Assembly (NCBI GenBank): GCA_021805775.1
Contig: JAJZED010000001.1
Coordinates: 155,800-219,799 of the forward strand
Direction: 5' to 3'
Source: a bacterium
GTDB lineage: Bacteria; Vulcanimicrobiota; Vulcanimicrobiia; Vulcanimicrobiales; Vulcanimicrobiaceae
Length of the DNA stretch: 64,000 nucleotides
Below the pieces are notes generated by a model. That model was not told the origin of the DNA, did no database searches, and saw nothing but the letters and a program-made list of their open reading frames with translations. Shown piece by piece: positions 43,162 through 51,712 of this stretch (the first letter of the stretch is position 1; each line of letters opens with the position of its first letter). A program made the translations under genes and the position numbers.

Positions 43162-43835
43162 ATGCGCGAGGTGCGCTCGCGTGGCTGTGCGGCGCTCTCC
43201 GCACCGCGGTTTTCGACCCACGGCACGATGCATTCAATAATTTGTTCGACGCCTTTTTTCATGAGTTCGAAGGTCATCGAGGGATGGGTCTCCGGGCCGG
43301 CGGCGATCGCCTGAGCCGGGAGAAACGGGAGATGGACGAGGCCGACGAGCACGGGAGGTGTCGCCGTCTCGGTGAGCGCGAGTAGTTCGTAGAGCGACTG
43401 GTTGCAGATAAACGTGCCCGCGGAATTCGACACGTATCCCGGTACGCCGATCTCCGCCCACGCCGCGACGATTTTCTCAAACGGGAGATTGGAGAGCCGG
43501 GCATCGGGGCCGCCGCGCACGATCGGCTCGTTCTTGCGCAGGACGCCGACGTTGTCGGGGATATCGAAGTCGAGGACGTTGACCGCGACGCGCTCGAGTG
43601 CGAGGGCGCTGCGCCCGCCCGCCTGCCCCAACAGCAAAACGATCTCGGGCTCTTCTTCGAGGCGGAGCAGTTCGAGACGGTCGTGGAGCGAGCGCGTCTC
43701 CACCGGAAGAATCGCAACGGAGATCGGACGCCCCGCGATGAGGCGGCCGTCGAGGCTGCGCGCGACCAACTCGCTTGGGTTAACTTTCTCACCGCCAAAG
43801 GGCTCGAAGCCCGTGACGAGCACGCGATTGCTCAC
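43125..43835 (-). CDS. pcp: Pyroglutamyl-peptidase I
   Basis: A C15 cysteine peptidase that removes N-terminal pyroglutamate. VLVTGFEPFGGEKVNPSE at the N-terminus is diagnostic; the catalytic Glu lies in the NVLDFDIPDNVG region, the catalytic Cys in SNSAGTFICNQSLYEL, and the His in LVGLVHLPFLP. 236 residues is slightly longer than usual because of a C-terminal tail (~20 residues, RERTSRMWIPRG). Confidence 0.93.
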   Translation of the reverse strand: MSNRVLVTGFEPFGGEKVNPSELVARSLDGRLIAGRPISVAILPVETRSLHDRLELLRLEEEPEIVLLLGQAGGRSALALERVAVNVLDFDIPDNVGVLRKNEPIVRGGPDARLSNLPFEKIVAAWAEIGVPGYVSNSAGTFICNQSLYELLALTETATPPVLVGLVHLPFLPAQAIAAGPETHPSMTFELMKKGVEQIIECIVPWVENRGAESAAQPRERTSRMWIPRGVKEAER

Positions 43836-43893
43836 GGCGTTCTAGGTTAGCGCCGCGAGCGCGGTTCCCTGGTTTTTCGCTCGTAACCCAGCC

Positions 43894-44634
43894 TTAGTGT
43901 ACCGGGTGGTAGCCTTCCATTGCGAGCAGGCGAGCCTTGAGTTCGACACCGTAACCGTAGTGATGGAGTGCGCCGGTCGCGTCGACCACGCGATGGCACG
44001 GCACCAGAATCGGAATCGGGTTGCGTGCCATCACGCGCCCGACGGCTCGCGCGGCGCTCGGGCGGCCGATCTGTTTGGCGAGCCATCCGTACGAGCGTAC
44101 CTCGCCCGGCGGGATCTCGACGGTCGCGCGGAGCGTCGCCTGTTCGAACGGCGTGAGATCGCTGATATCGACCGACGACGCATCGACCTGCCAGGTGGTG
44201 AAGAACGTCGCAATGATCGCGCGCAGCGAGGGCGGTAACTCGGCGCGGTCAACGGGGCGGCGGAGGCGGCGTTCTACCCGCGCGGCGACATCTTCGTAGG
44301 GCTCCCCCAGATCGATGCCGACGTAGGCGATTCGCGATTCGCGGTGACCGATGTAGAGGCGGCCGATCGGCGAATCGACGAGCACGAGATGGATGGGGTC
44401 GAGGCGTTCGCGGCGTTGTAAGAGCGCGATATGCTCGACGACCTTTCGCGCGAGATCGCAGGTCGGTTCGGGGTTGGGAAGCGACTCGAGTTTGTGCGCG
44501 AGCACTTCGTACTGCCGGTAGGATTCGTTGCAGGTTGGGCAGGCATCGACGTGGATGTGCACCGCTTCGTGGAGCGTCGCCGTCCCGTCTCCACGGACCT
44601 CATCCCACATCGCGTCGACATCACGACAGCGCAT
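43894..44634 (-). CDS. ZAS anti-sigma domain fused to O6-alkylguanine-DNA alkyltransferase
   Basis: A two-domain protein of 246 residues. Residues 1-60 contain a zinc-binding anti-sigma (ZAS) motif, His28-x3-Cys32-x2-Cys35 (HIHVDACPTC), as in ZAS-family anti-sigma factors. Residues ~80-246 form a complete MGMT/Ogt domain: SPIGRLYIGHRE, TPFEQATLRATVEIPPGEVRS, the DNA-binding SAARAVGRVMARNP and the active-site ILVPCHRVV. The gene overlaps the end of an ECF sigma factor gene by 14 bases, so the pair is co-translated. The likely role is to tie sigma activity to alkylation damage. Direct sensing by the alkyl acceptor cysteine is inference. Confidence 0.9.
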   Translation of the reverse strand: MRCRDVDAMWDEVRGDGTATLHEAVHIHVDACPTCNESYRQYEVLAHKLESLPNPEPTCDLARKVVEHIALLQRRERLDPIHLVLVDSPIGRLYIGHRESRIAYVGIDLGEPYEDVAARVERRLRRPVDRAELPPSLRAIIATFFTTWQVDASSVDISDLTPFEQATLRATVEIPPGEVRSYGWLAKQIGRPSAARAVGRVMARNPIPILVPCHRVVDATGALHHYGYGVELKARLLAMEGYHPVH

Positions 44635-45304
44635 CGCTCAACTCCTCATCGGTATCCTTGACCAAACGGCCCAATTGCGGGCCGAGTATCTTGCGGAGAA
44701 TACGCACCGCACGATGGACGTGCGATTTCACGGTGCCGATCGGTTGGCCGAGGATCTCCGCGATCTCGGGGTGGCTGCGCCCATCGATAAAGCGCAGGGT
44801 CGCGGCTGCGCGGAGATGGGTCGGCAGCGAGAGCAACGCCCGCTCCACCATCGCCACTTCATCGTTGCGCTCCACGACGGTCTCCGGCTGAACCGGCCGG
44901 TCGCCGACGTCGCGCAGTAAGGCATCGGGATCGGCGAGTGCGTCGATTGCAACGCTTGGGGGCTTCTTGCTGCGCAGGCGATTGCGCGTAACGTTGAGCG
45001 CGATGGTGTAGAGCCATGGCTGCAACCGAAGATCGCGCCGCTGCTCTTCGCCCATCTTCCCAAGCGCACGAAAAGCCCGCACGAAGGCATCCTGGACGAT
45101 CTCCTCGGCATCTTCACGGTTGCCCGTCATGCGGAGGGCGAAACCGTAAAGACGACGTTGATAATCGCCGACGATGCGATCGAAGGTCGACGTGCTCGGG
45201 ATAAATGCCGACGCCGCTGCAGGCGAGCCATCGCCCGCGATACGCGCCCTCCCGACCGCAGGTAGCAACGGAATCTCCCTCATCGGCGGCGCGTAGGCGA
45301 TCAT
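44621..45304 (-). CDS. ECF sigma factor partner of the anti-sigma-MGMT fusion
   Basis: A 227-residue extracytoplasmic-function-type sigma factor. Region 2 is at about 45-115 (RRLYGFALRMTGNREDAEEIVQDAFVRAF then QPWLYTIALNVTRN), region 4 at about 160-210 (ALLSLPTHLRAAATLRFIDG then IAEILGQPIGTVKSHVHRAVRIL). A ~35-residue disordered extension precedes region 2; a later start is possible. The co-translated ZAS-MGMT protein downstream is its expected antagonist. Promoter and autoregulation were not identified. Confidence 0.9.
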   Translation of the reverse strand: MIAYAPPMREIPLLPAVGRARIAGDGSPAAASAFIPSTSTFDRIVGDYQRRLYGFALRMTGNREDAEEIVQDAFVRAFRALGKMGEEQRRDLRLQPWLYTIALNVTRNRLRSKKPPSVAIDALADPDALLRDVGDRPVQPETVVERNDEVAMVERALLSLPTHLRAAATLRFIDGRSHPEIAEILGQPIGTVKSHVHRAVRILRKILGPQLGRLVKDTDEELSDALS

Positions 45305-45391
45305 ATGATCTCCCCAACCGCCGCGGCCCGGAGGACGGTTTCACGGCGAGCGCTCCGGTTTCCCGCGTTGAGGGATTTTCGAACGCGCGCG

Positions 45392-46156
45392 CTACGGCGA
45401 GGGCGTCGGTTCGGGCGATACCGAGGGGCGTGCGGTCGGCGAGCAATCGGGAGCAAAGCGGCGCACGAAGAGGATTTCGATCGGACCGCTCTGCCCCGAC
45501 GCGGCGAGGACGCCGGTGATGCGGAGGCGGCTACGCAAGCGGAGCAGCGAGCCCGCAGCATCGTATTCCGCGGTGCCGACGAGCGCGATGCGTCCGTCGA
45601 TGCTCGCAGTGGGAAGCTCCGGCAGCGGGCCGCGCATCGGCCCCGATGCGGTGAATGCCACGCGAACCCCGCCGGCGGGAACAGCCGCGAGCGATCCGGC
45701 GGTGCGCAAACTCCCGTGGAGCGGCGCCCCCCCCAGCGGCGAGGAGGCGGTAAACGGAATCGATTGCGTGAGCCCGGCGAGCGCGGCGAGTGTTTTTGCG
45801 TCGATGCGCGCAGCAAAGGGTTGGTCGAGTAGCGAGAGCGAGTCCTCATCTTGGTTCAGCGAGGTGCGAATCTCGCGAAGATCGGGGGTGAGGATGCGCA
45901 CGACGCGCGCGGTTTTATGGCGAACGCGCGAACCGAGCGTCTTGGTATAGTCGATGACGTTTTCAAAATGTAAGCTCGCTCCGACGCGGCGTACCCGGAG
46001 ACTCTGCGTTCCATCGTAGAGGACCGTCATCACATTGCGTCCGTCGATGGTGTAGGCATCCTCGCCGCTGAAGCGTGAAAGCGCCGGCGAGCACGTCGTG
46101 CGGGCTTGCGCGCCGAGCAGAAGAATGGAGAAGAGCGCGGCGACGATGCGTTTCAT
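45392..46156 (-). CDS. Exported hypothetical protein
   Basis: 254 residues from the ATG at 46156, overlapping the upstream membrane-protein gene by ATGA. A signal peptide (RIVAALFSILLLGAQA) is seen; the body is beta-rich (LHFENVIDYTKTLGS, RVVRILTPDLREIRTSL), ending in a Pro/Ser/Thr-rich SVSPEPTPSP. A much longer ORF reading upstream is only the antisense or overlapping shadow of the neighbours. Family not recognised. Confidence 0.65.
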   Translation of the reverse strand: MKRIVAALFSILLLGAQARTTCSPALSRFSGEDAYTIDGRNVMTVLYDGTQSLRVRRVGASLHFENVIDYTKTLGSRVRHKTARVVRILTPDLREIRTSLNQDEDSLSLLDQPFAARIDAKTLAALAGLTQSIPFTASSPLGGAPLHGSLRTAGSLAAVPAGGVRVAFTASGPMRGPLPELPTASIDGRIALVGTAEYDAAGSLLRLRSRLRITGVLAASGQSGPIEILFVRRFAPDCSPTARPSVSPEPTPSP

Positions 46157-46824
46157 GGATTTGCCGAAGATGCTTCGACGAACATGCGCGCCGCCACTGC
46201 CGCCAGGGCGACTTGCGCGATAATTGCAAGTACCAGCGTGCCGTCGGCACGAAACCCGCGCGGGAGAATGAGTGCTATCTCCAGGAGCATCGCTTGGAGC
46301 CCGAACTCTGCGGCGAGGAGCAGGCACATGCGCCCGAAGTTGCGCGCGTGCATTGCCAGCGAGAGCGTGCGCACGATCGCATGCGGAAAAAGGTCGATCG
46401 CCGAGAGATCGGCATCGAGCGTCGCGGCGACGTCGGCGAAGATCGTCGCGGCGAGGAACGGAACGAGCAACAGATCCCAGAGGATCATTCCCGGCACGGT
46501 CGTCAGCGACTGAACCAGCGAGAGCACGAGATCGATCAGGATGACCGCCCAGGAACGTTCGAGCAAGCGTTCGAGCGTTGCCCCGAGCGGGCGCGGCGAG
46601 CCGTCGGGGAGATCGGTGACCCAAAGATAGATGAAGCTTGCAACGAGCGGGAGTACGATGAGTTGCGCGGCGCTCTGAGCGACCGGGGGGCGGAGCGGTG
46701 CGCGAGCGATTGCCAACCCGAGAGCGCAGCCGATCGCCGTTACCGCGATCGTACCGCGACGGCGATTCCATAAGCGCGTGAAGGCCTCTCGGAGGAGCGC
46801 CGAGAGCGCAAGTGGTGCCGGCAC
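46153..46824 (-). CDS. Integral membrane protein, unknown family
   Basis: A 223-residue protein with about five hydrophobic segments (e.g. GTIAVTAIGCALGLAIA, LIVLPLVASFIYLWV, AVILIDLVLSLVQSL, and a C-terminal LVLAIIAQVALAAVAA). The N-terminus LALSALLREAFTRLWNRRR is amphipathic. It resembles small YIP1/DUF-type membrane proteins but I cannot name a family. Coupled to the exported protein downstream by ATGA and preceded by the 126-residue gene, it forms a three-gene minus-strand unit. Confidence 0.65.
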   Translation of the reverse strand: MPAPLALSALLREAFTRLWNRRRGTIAVTAIGCALGLAIARAPLRPPVAQSAAQLIVLPLVASFIYLWVTDLPDGSPRPLGATLERLLERSWAVILIDLVLSLVQSLTTVPGMILWDLLLVPFLAATIFADVAATLDADLSAIDLFPHAIVRTLSLAMHARNFGRMCLLLAAEFGLQAMLLEIALILPRGFRADGTLVLAIIAQVALAAVAARMFVEASSANP

Positions 46825-46830
46825 GTAGCG

Positions 46831-47211
46831 CTAGCGGTAGAGCGCGGCGAGCGCCGAGAGGCGCGCGTGACTGAGGAAAAATCGCACCGATGCGTTGGTG
46901 CCGCAAACGATAACCTCGTCGAGCCTGCGGCATTCGCGTCCGTCGACGGTAACCGTTATGTCGCCGGAGTCGAGTGCAGCAAGCGTGCGCTCGAAGTTCC
47001 GTTCGAAGAGATCGCGCGGCGCGCGGTCGCCGATACTCTGTCGTACGGCGAGCGCGAGAATCTGCACGAGCGCGAGCGGAGTTGCGAGGGCGAACGCGCT
47101 TGCATCGCCGTCGGCGATGGCGTTGAGGTCGAGCGGAACCCTCACGTGGATCACGCGAGAATACTTCGCCGTCAAATCGAGGATCAGCCTGCCCGTAGCG
47201 CGTACTTCCAC
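46831..47211 (-). CDS. Hypothetical protein, 126 residues
   Basis: Soluble protein of unknown family from the GTG at 47211. The pattern (LDLTAKYSRVIHVRVPLDL, then LALVQILALAVRQSIG, then DITVTVDGRECRRLDEVI) suggests an alpha/beta fold of about 120 residues. It is the first gene of the three-gene unit to 45392, and its start is only 11 bases from the divergent 47223 gene, with a perfect palindrome between. Confidence 0.55.
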   Translation of the reverse strand: MEVRATGRLILDLTAKYSRVIHVRVPLDLNAIADGDASAFALATPLALVQILALAVRQSIGDRAPRDLFERNFERTLAALDSGDITVTVDGRECRRLDEVIVCGTNASVRFFLSHARLSALAALYR

Positions 47212-47220
47212 GCTATAGCG
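47211..47220. promoter_or_regulatory. Perfect 10-bp palindrome between divergent starts
   Basis: CGCTATAGCG overlaps the first base of the minus-strand GTG and fills the gap to the plus-strand ATG at 47223. It could be a shared operator, or its TATAGC/TATAG could act as overlapping -10 elements; either way there is no room for ribosome-binding sites outside the genes. Confidence 0.45.
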
Positions 47221-47222
47221 TC

Positions 47223-48008
47223 ATGAACGATCTTTCAAACCGTCGCCGTCGCGAACAGCCTCCCGAAGGAGGCAGTTGGATGCCGGTCCTACTCCTCGGC
47301 CTTTTAGTCGTGCTCGCGGGGCTCGCTATCGGGGGGCTTGCCGGGCGCCTAACGGCGATGCACGCTCATCTGCCGAAGAGCGTTCCAAGCATCTCGCCGG
47401 TTCCGACGCAGACGCCGACGCTTGCGCCGGTTTCGACGCCGACACCGAAAACGACGCCGACACCGAAGACGACGCCAAGTCCGAAGCCGACAGCGAGCCC
47501 GAAACCGACGCCGAGCCCCGCGGCGAAACCCTCGCCCACTGCGAGCCCGCTCCCCTCACCGACGCGGAAAGCCGTGCAGAGCGCGCCGCCGAGCCCGCTT
47601 CCAAGCGCCGCTACGAAGCCGCATAGGATCGAGAAAAAACCGCACGCTCCCTTGGCACCAAAGGCTTCGGTGGTGCGGAAAGCGCACCCGAGCCCGACGC
47701 CCGCTCCGGTGCTCGCCGGTTCGGCCGCGCGATCGCTGGTGCGCGTCTATCTCGCCGACCTTGCGCGCGGCGATAGTGCCGGCGCCGCGGCGTTGCTCGC
47801 AAGCGGAAGCCCCGATACGTTTATCGATGGGACGCTACAGATGGGAACGGTCGGCAGCACTCCCGCTGCGAACGGCGCGCAGAGCGTCACCGCGCAGATT
47901 ATCGTGGGCGTAAAACATTATACGATGACGTTTCTGGTCGGCAAACGGGGCGGACGCGCCGTCATCCTCTCGCACGCGGCGGCTTCGGCTACTCCGACTC
48001 TGCCTTAG
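47223..48008 (+). CDS. Membrane-anchored Pro/Thr/Ser-rich protein
   Basis: A 261-residue bitopic protein: basic N-terminus with RRRREQ, one membrane helix at about 20-42 (VLLLGLLVVLAGLAIGGLAG), then a long spacer built of TPTPKTTP and SPKPTASP repeats to about residue 150, and a globular end of ~90 residues (SLVRVYLADLARGDSAGAAALL...HYTMTFLVGKRGGR). It should project a small domain away from the membrane. The extracellular domain is not recognised. It converges with sufU, overlapping it by 20 bases. Confidence 0.65.
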   Translation: MNDLSNRRRREQPPEGGSWMPVLLLGLLVVLAGLAIGGLAGRLTAMHAHLPKSVPSISPVPTQTPTLAPVSTPTPKTTPTPKTTPSPKPTASPKPTPSPAAKPSPTASPLPSPTRKAVQSAPPSPLPSAATKPHRIEKKPHAPLAPKASVVRKAHPSPTPAPVLAGSAARSLVRVYLADLARGDSAGAAALLASGSPDTFIDGTLQMGTVGSTPAANGAQSVTAQIIVGVKHYTMTFLVGKRGGRAVILSHAAASATPTLP

Positions 48009-48378
48009 CGAGCCCGGCGAGCGCCGCGCTCTTTAATACACTCAGCCCGAGCATCGCGCACTTCATGCGCGTTGGGCTAATATCGATCCCGACATTCTCC
48101 AGAACGCTCTCTTTACCGAGCGCGAGAAGATGTTCGAGCGACTTTCCCCTCGCCTGTTCGAGCAGCATCGAAGCCGAGGCTTGCGAGATCGCACAGCCTT
48201 TCCCGGAGAAACGAATGTCGCTGACATTTCCGGATTCATCGACGGCGATCTCGACCCGCATCTCGTCGCCGCAGAGCGGATTGCGATCTTCAGCGACGGC
48301 ATCGGGTTCGGGGAGATGTCCGAAATTGCGTGGGTTTCGATAGTGGTCGAGAATAAAATCGCGGTAAAAGTCGTCCAT
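47989..48378 (-). CDS. sufU: Fe-S scaffold SufU
   Basis: SufU receives sulfur from SufS and works in cluster assembly. 129 residues; YRDFILDHYRNPRNFG at the N-terminus and Cys residues in NPLCGDEM, GKGCAISQASASML and RMKCAMLGLSVLKS match SufU. It is the last gene of the minus-strand suf operon, 30 bases after sufS. Confidence 0.92.
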   Translation of the reverse strand: MDDFYRDFILDHYRNPRNFGHLPEPDAVAEDRNPLCGDEMRVEIAVDESGNVSDIRFSGKGCAISQASASMLLEQARGKSLEHLLALGKESVLENVGIDISPTRMKCAMLGLSVLKSAALAGLAKAESE

Positions 48379-48408
48379 CGTTCTTTCTCCGAGTCGGCGA
48401 ACTTTCGG

Positions 48409-49668
48409 CTACGAGAGCCGAAAAATCGCGGCTGCCTTCTCTAAGCCGGTGATGAGAGCATCGACGTCGCTGCGGTCGTTATAGAGATAGAACGATGCGC
48501 GTGCGGTTGCGGCGAGATCGAGGCGTCCCATGAGCGGCATCGTACAATGGTGCCCCGCGCGAATGCAAATGCCCTCGGTATCGAGGATCGAGGCGAGATC
48601 GTGGGCGTGAATATCGGCGAAATTCATCGAGATGACGCCGGAACTGCGTTCGGGATCGTGCGGGCCGTAGATGGCGAGGCCTCGTTCCTCCAACGCCCCT
48701 AATCCCTCGAAGGCGTAGGCGAGCAATGCCCGTTCGTGGGCCCGGATATTCTCCATGCCGTAGCCCTCGAGATAATCGATCGCGCTGCCGAAGGCGATCG
48801 CATCGGCGATATTCGAGGTGCCGGCCTCGAACTTCCAGGGCAGTTCGTTAAAGGTCGAGCGTTCGTAGGAGACGCTGCGGATCATATCGCCGCCCGATAA
48901 GAACGGCGGCATCGCATCGAGCAAGGCGCGCTTTCCGTAGAGCACGCCGATGCCGGTTGGGCCGAGCATTTTGTGCGCGGAGAGCACGTAGAAATCGGCA
49001 TCGAGCGCGCGAACGTCAACCGGCATGTGCGGCGCGGCCTGCGCCCCATCGACGAGCACGATGGCGCCGGCCGCGTGCGCGCGTGCGACGACTTCGGCGA
49101 TCGGAAGAATCGTACCTAACGTATTGCTGACGTGCGCGATCGCAACCAGCTTGCAACCTTCCAGCAGCGCGTCGAGCGTGTCGAGTTGCAGCTCGCCGCG
49201 GTCGTTGACCGGAATGAAGCGCAGGCGCGAGCCGCTCCGTTCCGCGAGCAACTGCCACGGAACGAGATTGGAATGATGTTCGAGCTCCGAGACGAGAATG
49301 ACGTCGCCTTCATGCAGATTCGCACCGCCCCAACTCCACGCGACGAGATTGATCGCTTCGGTGGCGTTGCGCGTCCAAATAATCTCCGCCGACTCCGCGG
49401 CATTGAGAAAACGGGCAACCTTCGCGCGTGCCTCCTCAAAGGCATCGGTCGCACGGGCGGCGATTTCGTAAACGCCGCGATGAATGTTCGCGTTATATTC
49501 GCGATAGTAACGTTCGATTGCATCGATGACGACCGTGGGCTTCTGCGAGGTCGCCGCAGAGTCGAGATAGACCAAGCGCTTTCCTCGCGACGTGCGTTCG
49601 CCGAGGATCGGGAAATCCGCGCGGACGTCGCGTTCGCCGGCGACGAGGGCGCTTGCCGTGCGGCTCAT
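48409..49668 (-). CDS. sufS: Cysteine desulfurase SufS
   Basis: A PLP-dependent group II cysteine desulfurase, 419 residues. YLDSAATSQKP near the N-terminus, the PLP lysine in LSAHKMLGPTGIGVLYG, FEAGTSNIADAIAFG, and the active-site cysteine in IRAGHHCTMPLM are present. It starts with an ATGA overlap to sufD. Confidence 0.93.
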   Translation of the reverse strand: MSRTASALVAGERDVRADFPILGERTSRGKRLVYLDSAATSQKPTVVIDAIERYYREYNANIHRGVYEIAARATDAFEEARAKVARFLNAAESAEIIWTRNATEAINLVAWSWGGANLHEGDVILVSELEHHSNLVPWQLLAERSGSRLRFIPVNDRGELQLDTLDALLEGCKLVAIAHVSNTLGTILPIAEVVARAHAAGAIVLVDGAQAAPHMPVDVRALDADFYVLSAHKMLGPTGIGVLYGKRALLDAMPPFLSGGDMIRSVSYERSTFNELPWKFEAGTSNIADAIAFGSAIDYLEGYGMENIRAHERALLAYAFEGLGALEERGLAIYGPHDPERSSGVISMNFADIHAHDLASILDTEGICIRAGHHCTMPLMGRLDLAATARASFYLYNDRSDVDALITGLEKAAAIFRLS

Positions 49669-50873
49669 CGTAACGTTTCGACGATTCGCCGCGTCAGCGA
49701 TTCGCGTAAGCTAGCGGTGGGAAATGCATCGACGACCGGCTTGAAAAATCCCAGTGCAATCGTGCGCCGCGCCTCGTTTTCGTCGAGCCCGCGCGAGCGA
49801 AGGTAAAAAATCTGCTCGTCATCGATCGCTCCAATCGTCGCGCCGTGGTAGGCCTTTACGTCGTTACAGGCGATCTCTAATGCCGGAACCGAATCGATAT
49901 GCGCTTTCGGGCCGAGAATGAGTGCGTCGTCGCGCAGCGAGGCATCGCTGCCGGCGGCATGGGGAAGGATGACGATGTTGCCGAGAAACCGGGCGATCGA
50001 TTCGTCCCCGGCCGCCGCTTTCACGACGGTTTGCGACGAGGTGTTCCCGGCGACGTGACGGACGGTCGCCGCAACATCGAGATGCCCGTTGCCGGTTGGC
50101 AGGAAGATTGCGCTCTGCTCCATCCGGGCGCCGGAGGCATCGAGCGAGGTATCGCGATCGCGGAGGATGAGCCCTTCGCCGAAATCGGCGCTTGCGAGAG
50201 CGATCGATCCATCGCGGCCGACGTGTGAGAGCGCGCACTCGACGGCGACGGAGCCGCTATCGACCCGTTGTGCCGTCGCATAATGCAGGTGCGCGCGTTC
50301 TTCGACGATGAGTTCGCTCGTGCCGACGACGAATGCACCGGTCGGGTTCACAAATTCGACGATGACGGTGGCGCGCGCGCCGGGCTCTAACAATACGAGC
50401 GTGCGCGGGAACGCCGGGATTGCATCGATGTTATAGGTGATAACGATCGGCTCGGCGACGTCGTAATCGGCGGGAACGTGCACGAGTGCGCCAAACGAAC
50501 TCAACCCGAGTGCAAGCGCGCCGAATTTCGAACGTTCGAGATCGATGCGTCGCGTGATATGTGCGAGCGTTTCGGCATGCTCGCGCGCGGCAGTCGCTAG
50601 CGGTAGTGCGATTGCACGGCCGAGCGAACCGGAAAATGCGACCTCGTGCTTCGCGGCCTCCGCGGGCAGCGGATCGAAGGCGAGCGCGTCGAGATCGATC
50701 TTCCAGCGGCGGTTCGGGCGGGTACGCCCGGAGGGATTGGTAAGGTAAAGATCGACCGCTCGCGCGCGCGCGGCATGCGCGAGGATCCGCACGTCGGCGG
50801 CGTTTGCCGCACTTTGAAGACGATCGCGGGTCGGCGGAGCGAGGAGGCCTTCAGGCACGCGCACCGACCTCAT
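49665..50873 (-). CDS. sufD: SufD-like subunit of the SUF scaffold complex
   Basis: A SufB/SufD-family protein of 402 residues from the ATG at 50873. The C-terminal HGATIGAIDDEQIFYLRSRGLDENEARR is typical; the size and divergent core (no SufB-type cluster cysteines recognised) point to SufD. Other starts are the GTG at 50858 or ATG at 50888. No sufB is found in this window, which is unusual. Confidence 0.83.
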   Translation of the reverse strand: MRSVRVPEGLLAPPTRDRLQSAANAADVRILAHAARARAVDLYLTNPSGRTRPNRRWKIDLDALAFDPLPAEAAKHEVAFSGSLGRAIALPLATAAREHAETLAHITRRIDLERSKFGALALGLSSFGALVHVPADYDVAEPIVITYNIDAIPAFPRTLVLLEPGARATVIVEFVNPTGAFVVGTSELIVEERAHLHYATAQRVDSGSVAVECALSHVGRDGSIALASADFGEGLILRDRDTSLDASGARMEQSAIFLPTGNGHLDVAATVRHVAGNTSSQTVVKAAAGDESIARFLGNIVILPHAAGSDASLRDDALILGPKAHIDSVPALEIACNDVKAYHGATIGAIDDEQIFYLRSRGLDENEARRTIALGFFKPVVDAFPTASLRESLTRRIVETLR

Positions 50874-51612
50874 CGCGAATGCCGTCATAGCCCTCGCGTT
50901 CGATCCGCTCGGCGAGGTCGTGGCCACCGGTGAGCACGATGCGCCCATCCATCATGACGTGGACGACATCGGGGGTAACGTGTTTGAGAATGCGCGGGTA
51001 GTGGGTGATGATCAGCATCCCCGCCTGCCGTCCCTCTTCGCTCGCGCGCAGCGCAGCGATGGAGTCTCCGACCGCGCGGAGTGCGTCGACGTCGAGCCCG
51101 GAATCGGTTTCGTCGAGAATCGCATACTTCGGCGCGAGCATCGCCATCTGCAGCATCTCGAGGCGCTTCTTTTCGCCGCCGGAGAAGCCGTCGTTGAGGT
51201 AGCGCCCCATAAAAGAGGGGTCCATCCCGAGAATGTCCATCTTCTCGACGAGCATTGCGCGGAACGCCGCCGGCGCGAGGGAGCCGGGTCGAACCGCCTG
51301 TCGGGCGGCGTGAAGGAAGTTCGCGACCTTCACCCCGGGGATCGCGGCGGGGTATTGGAACGAAAGGAAGAGGCCGGCTCGGGCGCGTTTTTCCGGGGAG
51401 AGATCGAGCATCGAGGTGCCGTCGAGCGTTGCACTCCCGGCGGTGACCTGGTAGTGCGGATGCCCGGCCAATGAGAGGGCGAGCGTCGATTTCCCGCTGC
51501 CGTTCGGGCCCATCAGGGCGTGGATCTTCCCAGGCTCGACGACGAGGTCGATGCCGCGGAGAATCTCGGTGTTTTCAACGGTCGCGCGCAACCCTGCGAC
51601 GCGTAAACCCAT
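50851..51612 (-). CDS. sufC: SufC ATPase
   Basis: The ABC-type ATPase of the SUF complex, 253 residues from the ATG at 51612 (GLRVAGLRATVENTEILRGI aligns with the usual N-terminus). Walker A MGPNGSGKST, the SufC-specific LFLSFQYPAAIPGV, signature GFSGGEKKRLEMLQM and Walker B AILDETDSGLD are intact. It is the first gene of the sufCDSU operon, so the promoter at 51676-51704 should drive the operon. TTG/GTG starts up to six codons earlier are possible. Confidence 0.92.
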   Translation of the reverse strand: MGLRVAGLRATVENTEILRGIDLVVEPGKIHALMGPNGSGKSTLALSLAGHPHYQVTAGSATLDGTSMLDLSPEKRARAGLFLSFQYPAAIPGVKVANFLHAARQAVRPGSLAPAAFRAMLVEKMDILGMDPSFMGRYLNDGFSGGEKKRLEMLQMAMLAPKYAILDETDSGLDVDALRAVGDSIAALRASEEGRQAGMLIITHYPRILKHVTPDVVHVMMDGRIVLTGGHDLAERIEREGYDGIRDEVGARA

Positions 51613-51675
51613 GGTTTCGCTCACTGCCAACCTGCTCCAGATCTTTTGAATGGGTGCTGTCTATGCTCCGGGGTT

Positions 51676-51704
51676 ATCGTAGCCTCGCTTTCCTAGAAAG
51701 TCAA
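51676..51704 (-). promoter_or_regulatory. suf operon promoter
   Basis: Minus strand: -35 TTGACT (51704-51699), 17-base spacer, -10 TACGAT (51681-51676). The spacer and upstream DNA include CTAGA motifs repeated in inverted order (CTAGAAAGT ... ACTTTACTATCTAG), a plausible SufR operator that would overlap both divergent promoters. Confidence 0.65.
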
Positions 51705-51712
51705 GGAAAAAC

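Noticed and set aside
45392-46933. A 513-residue form of the exported protein
   Set aside because: The upstream half overlaps the membrane protein gene in another frame and has an arginine-rich shadow composition; the ATG at 46156 with signal peptide is the better start.
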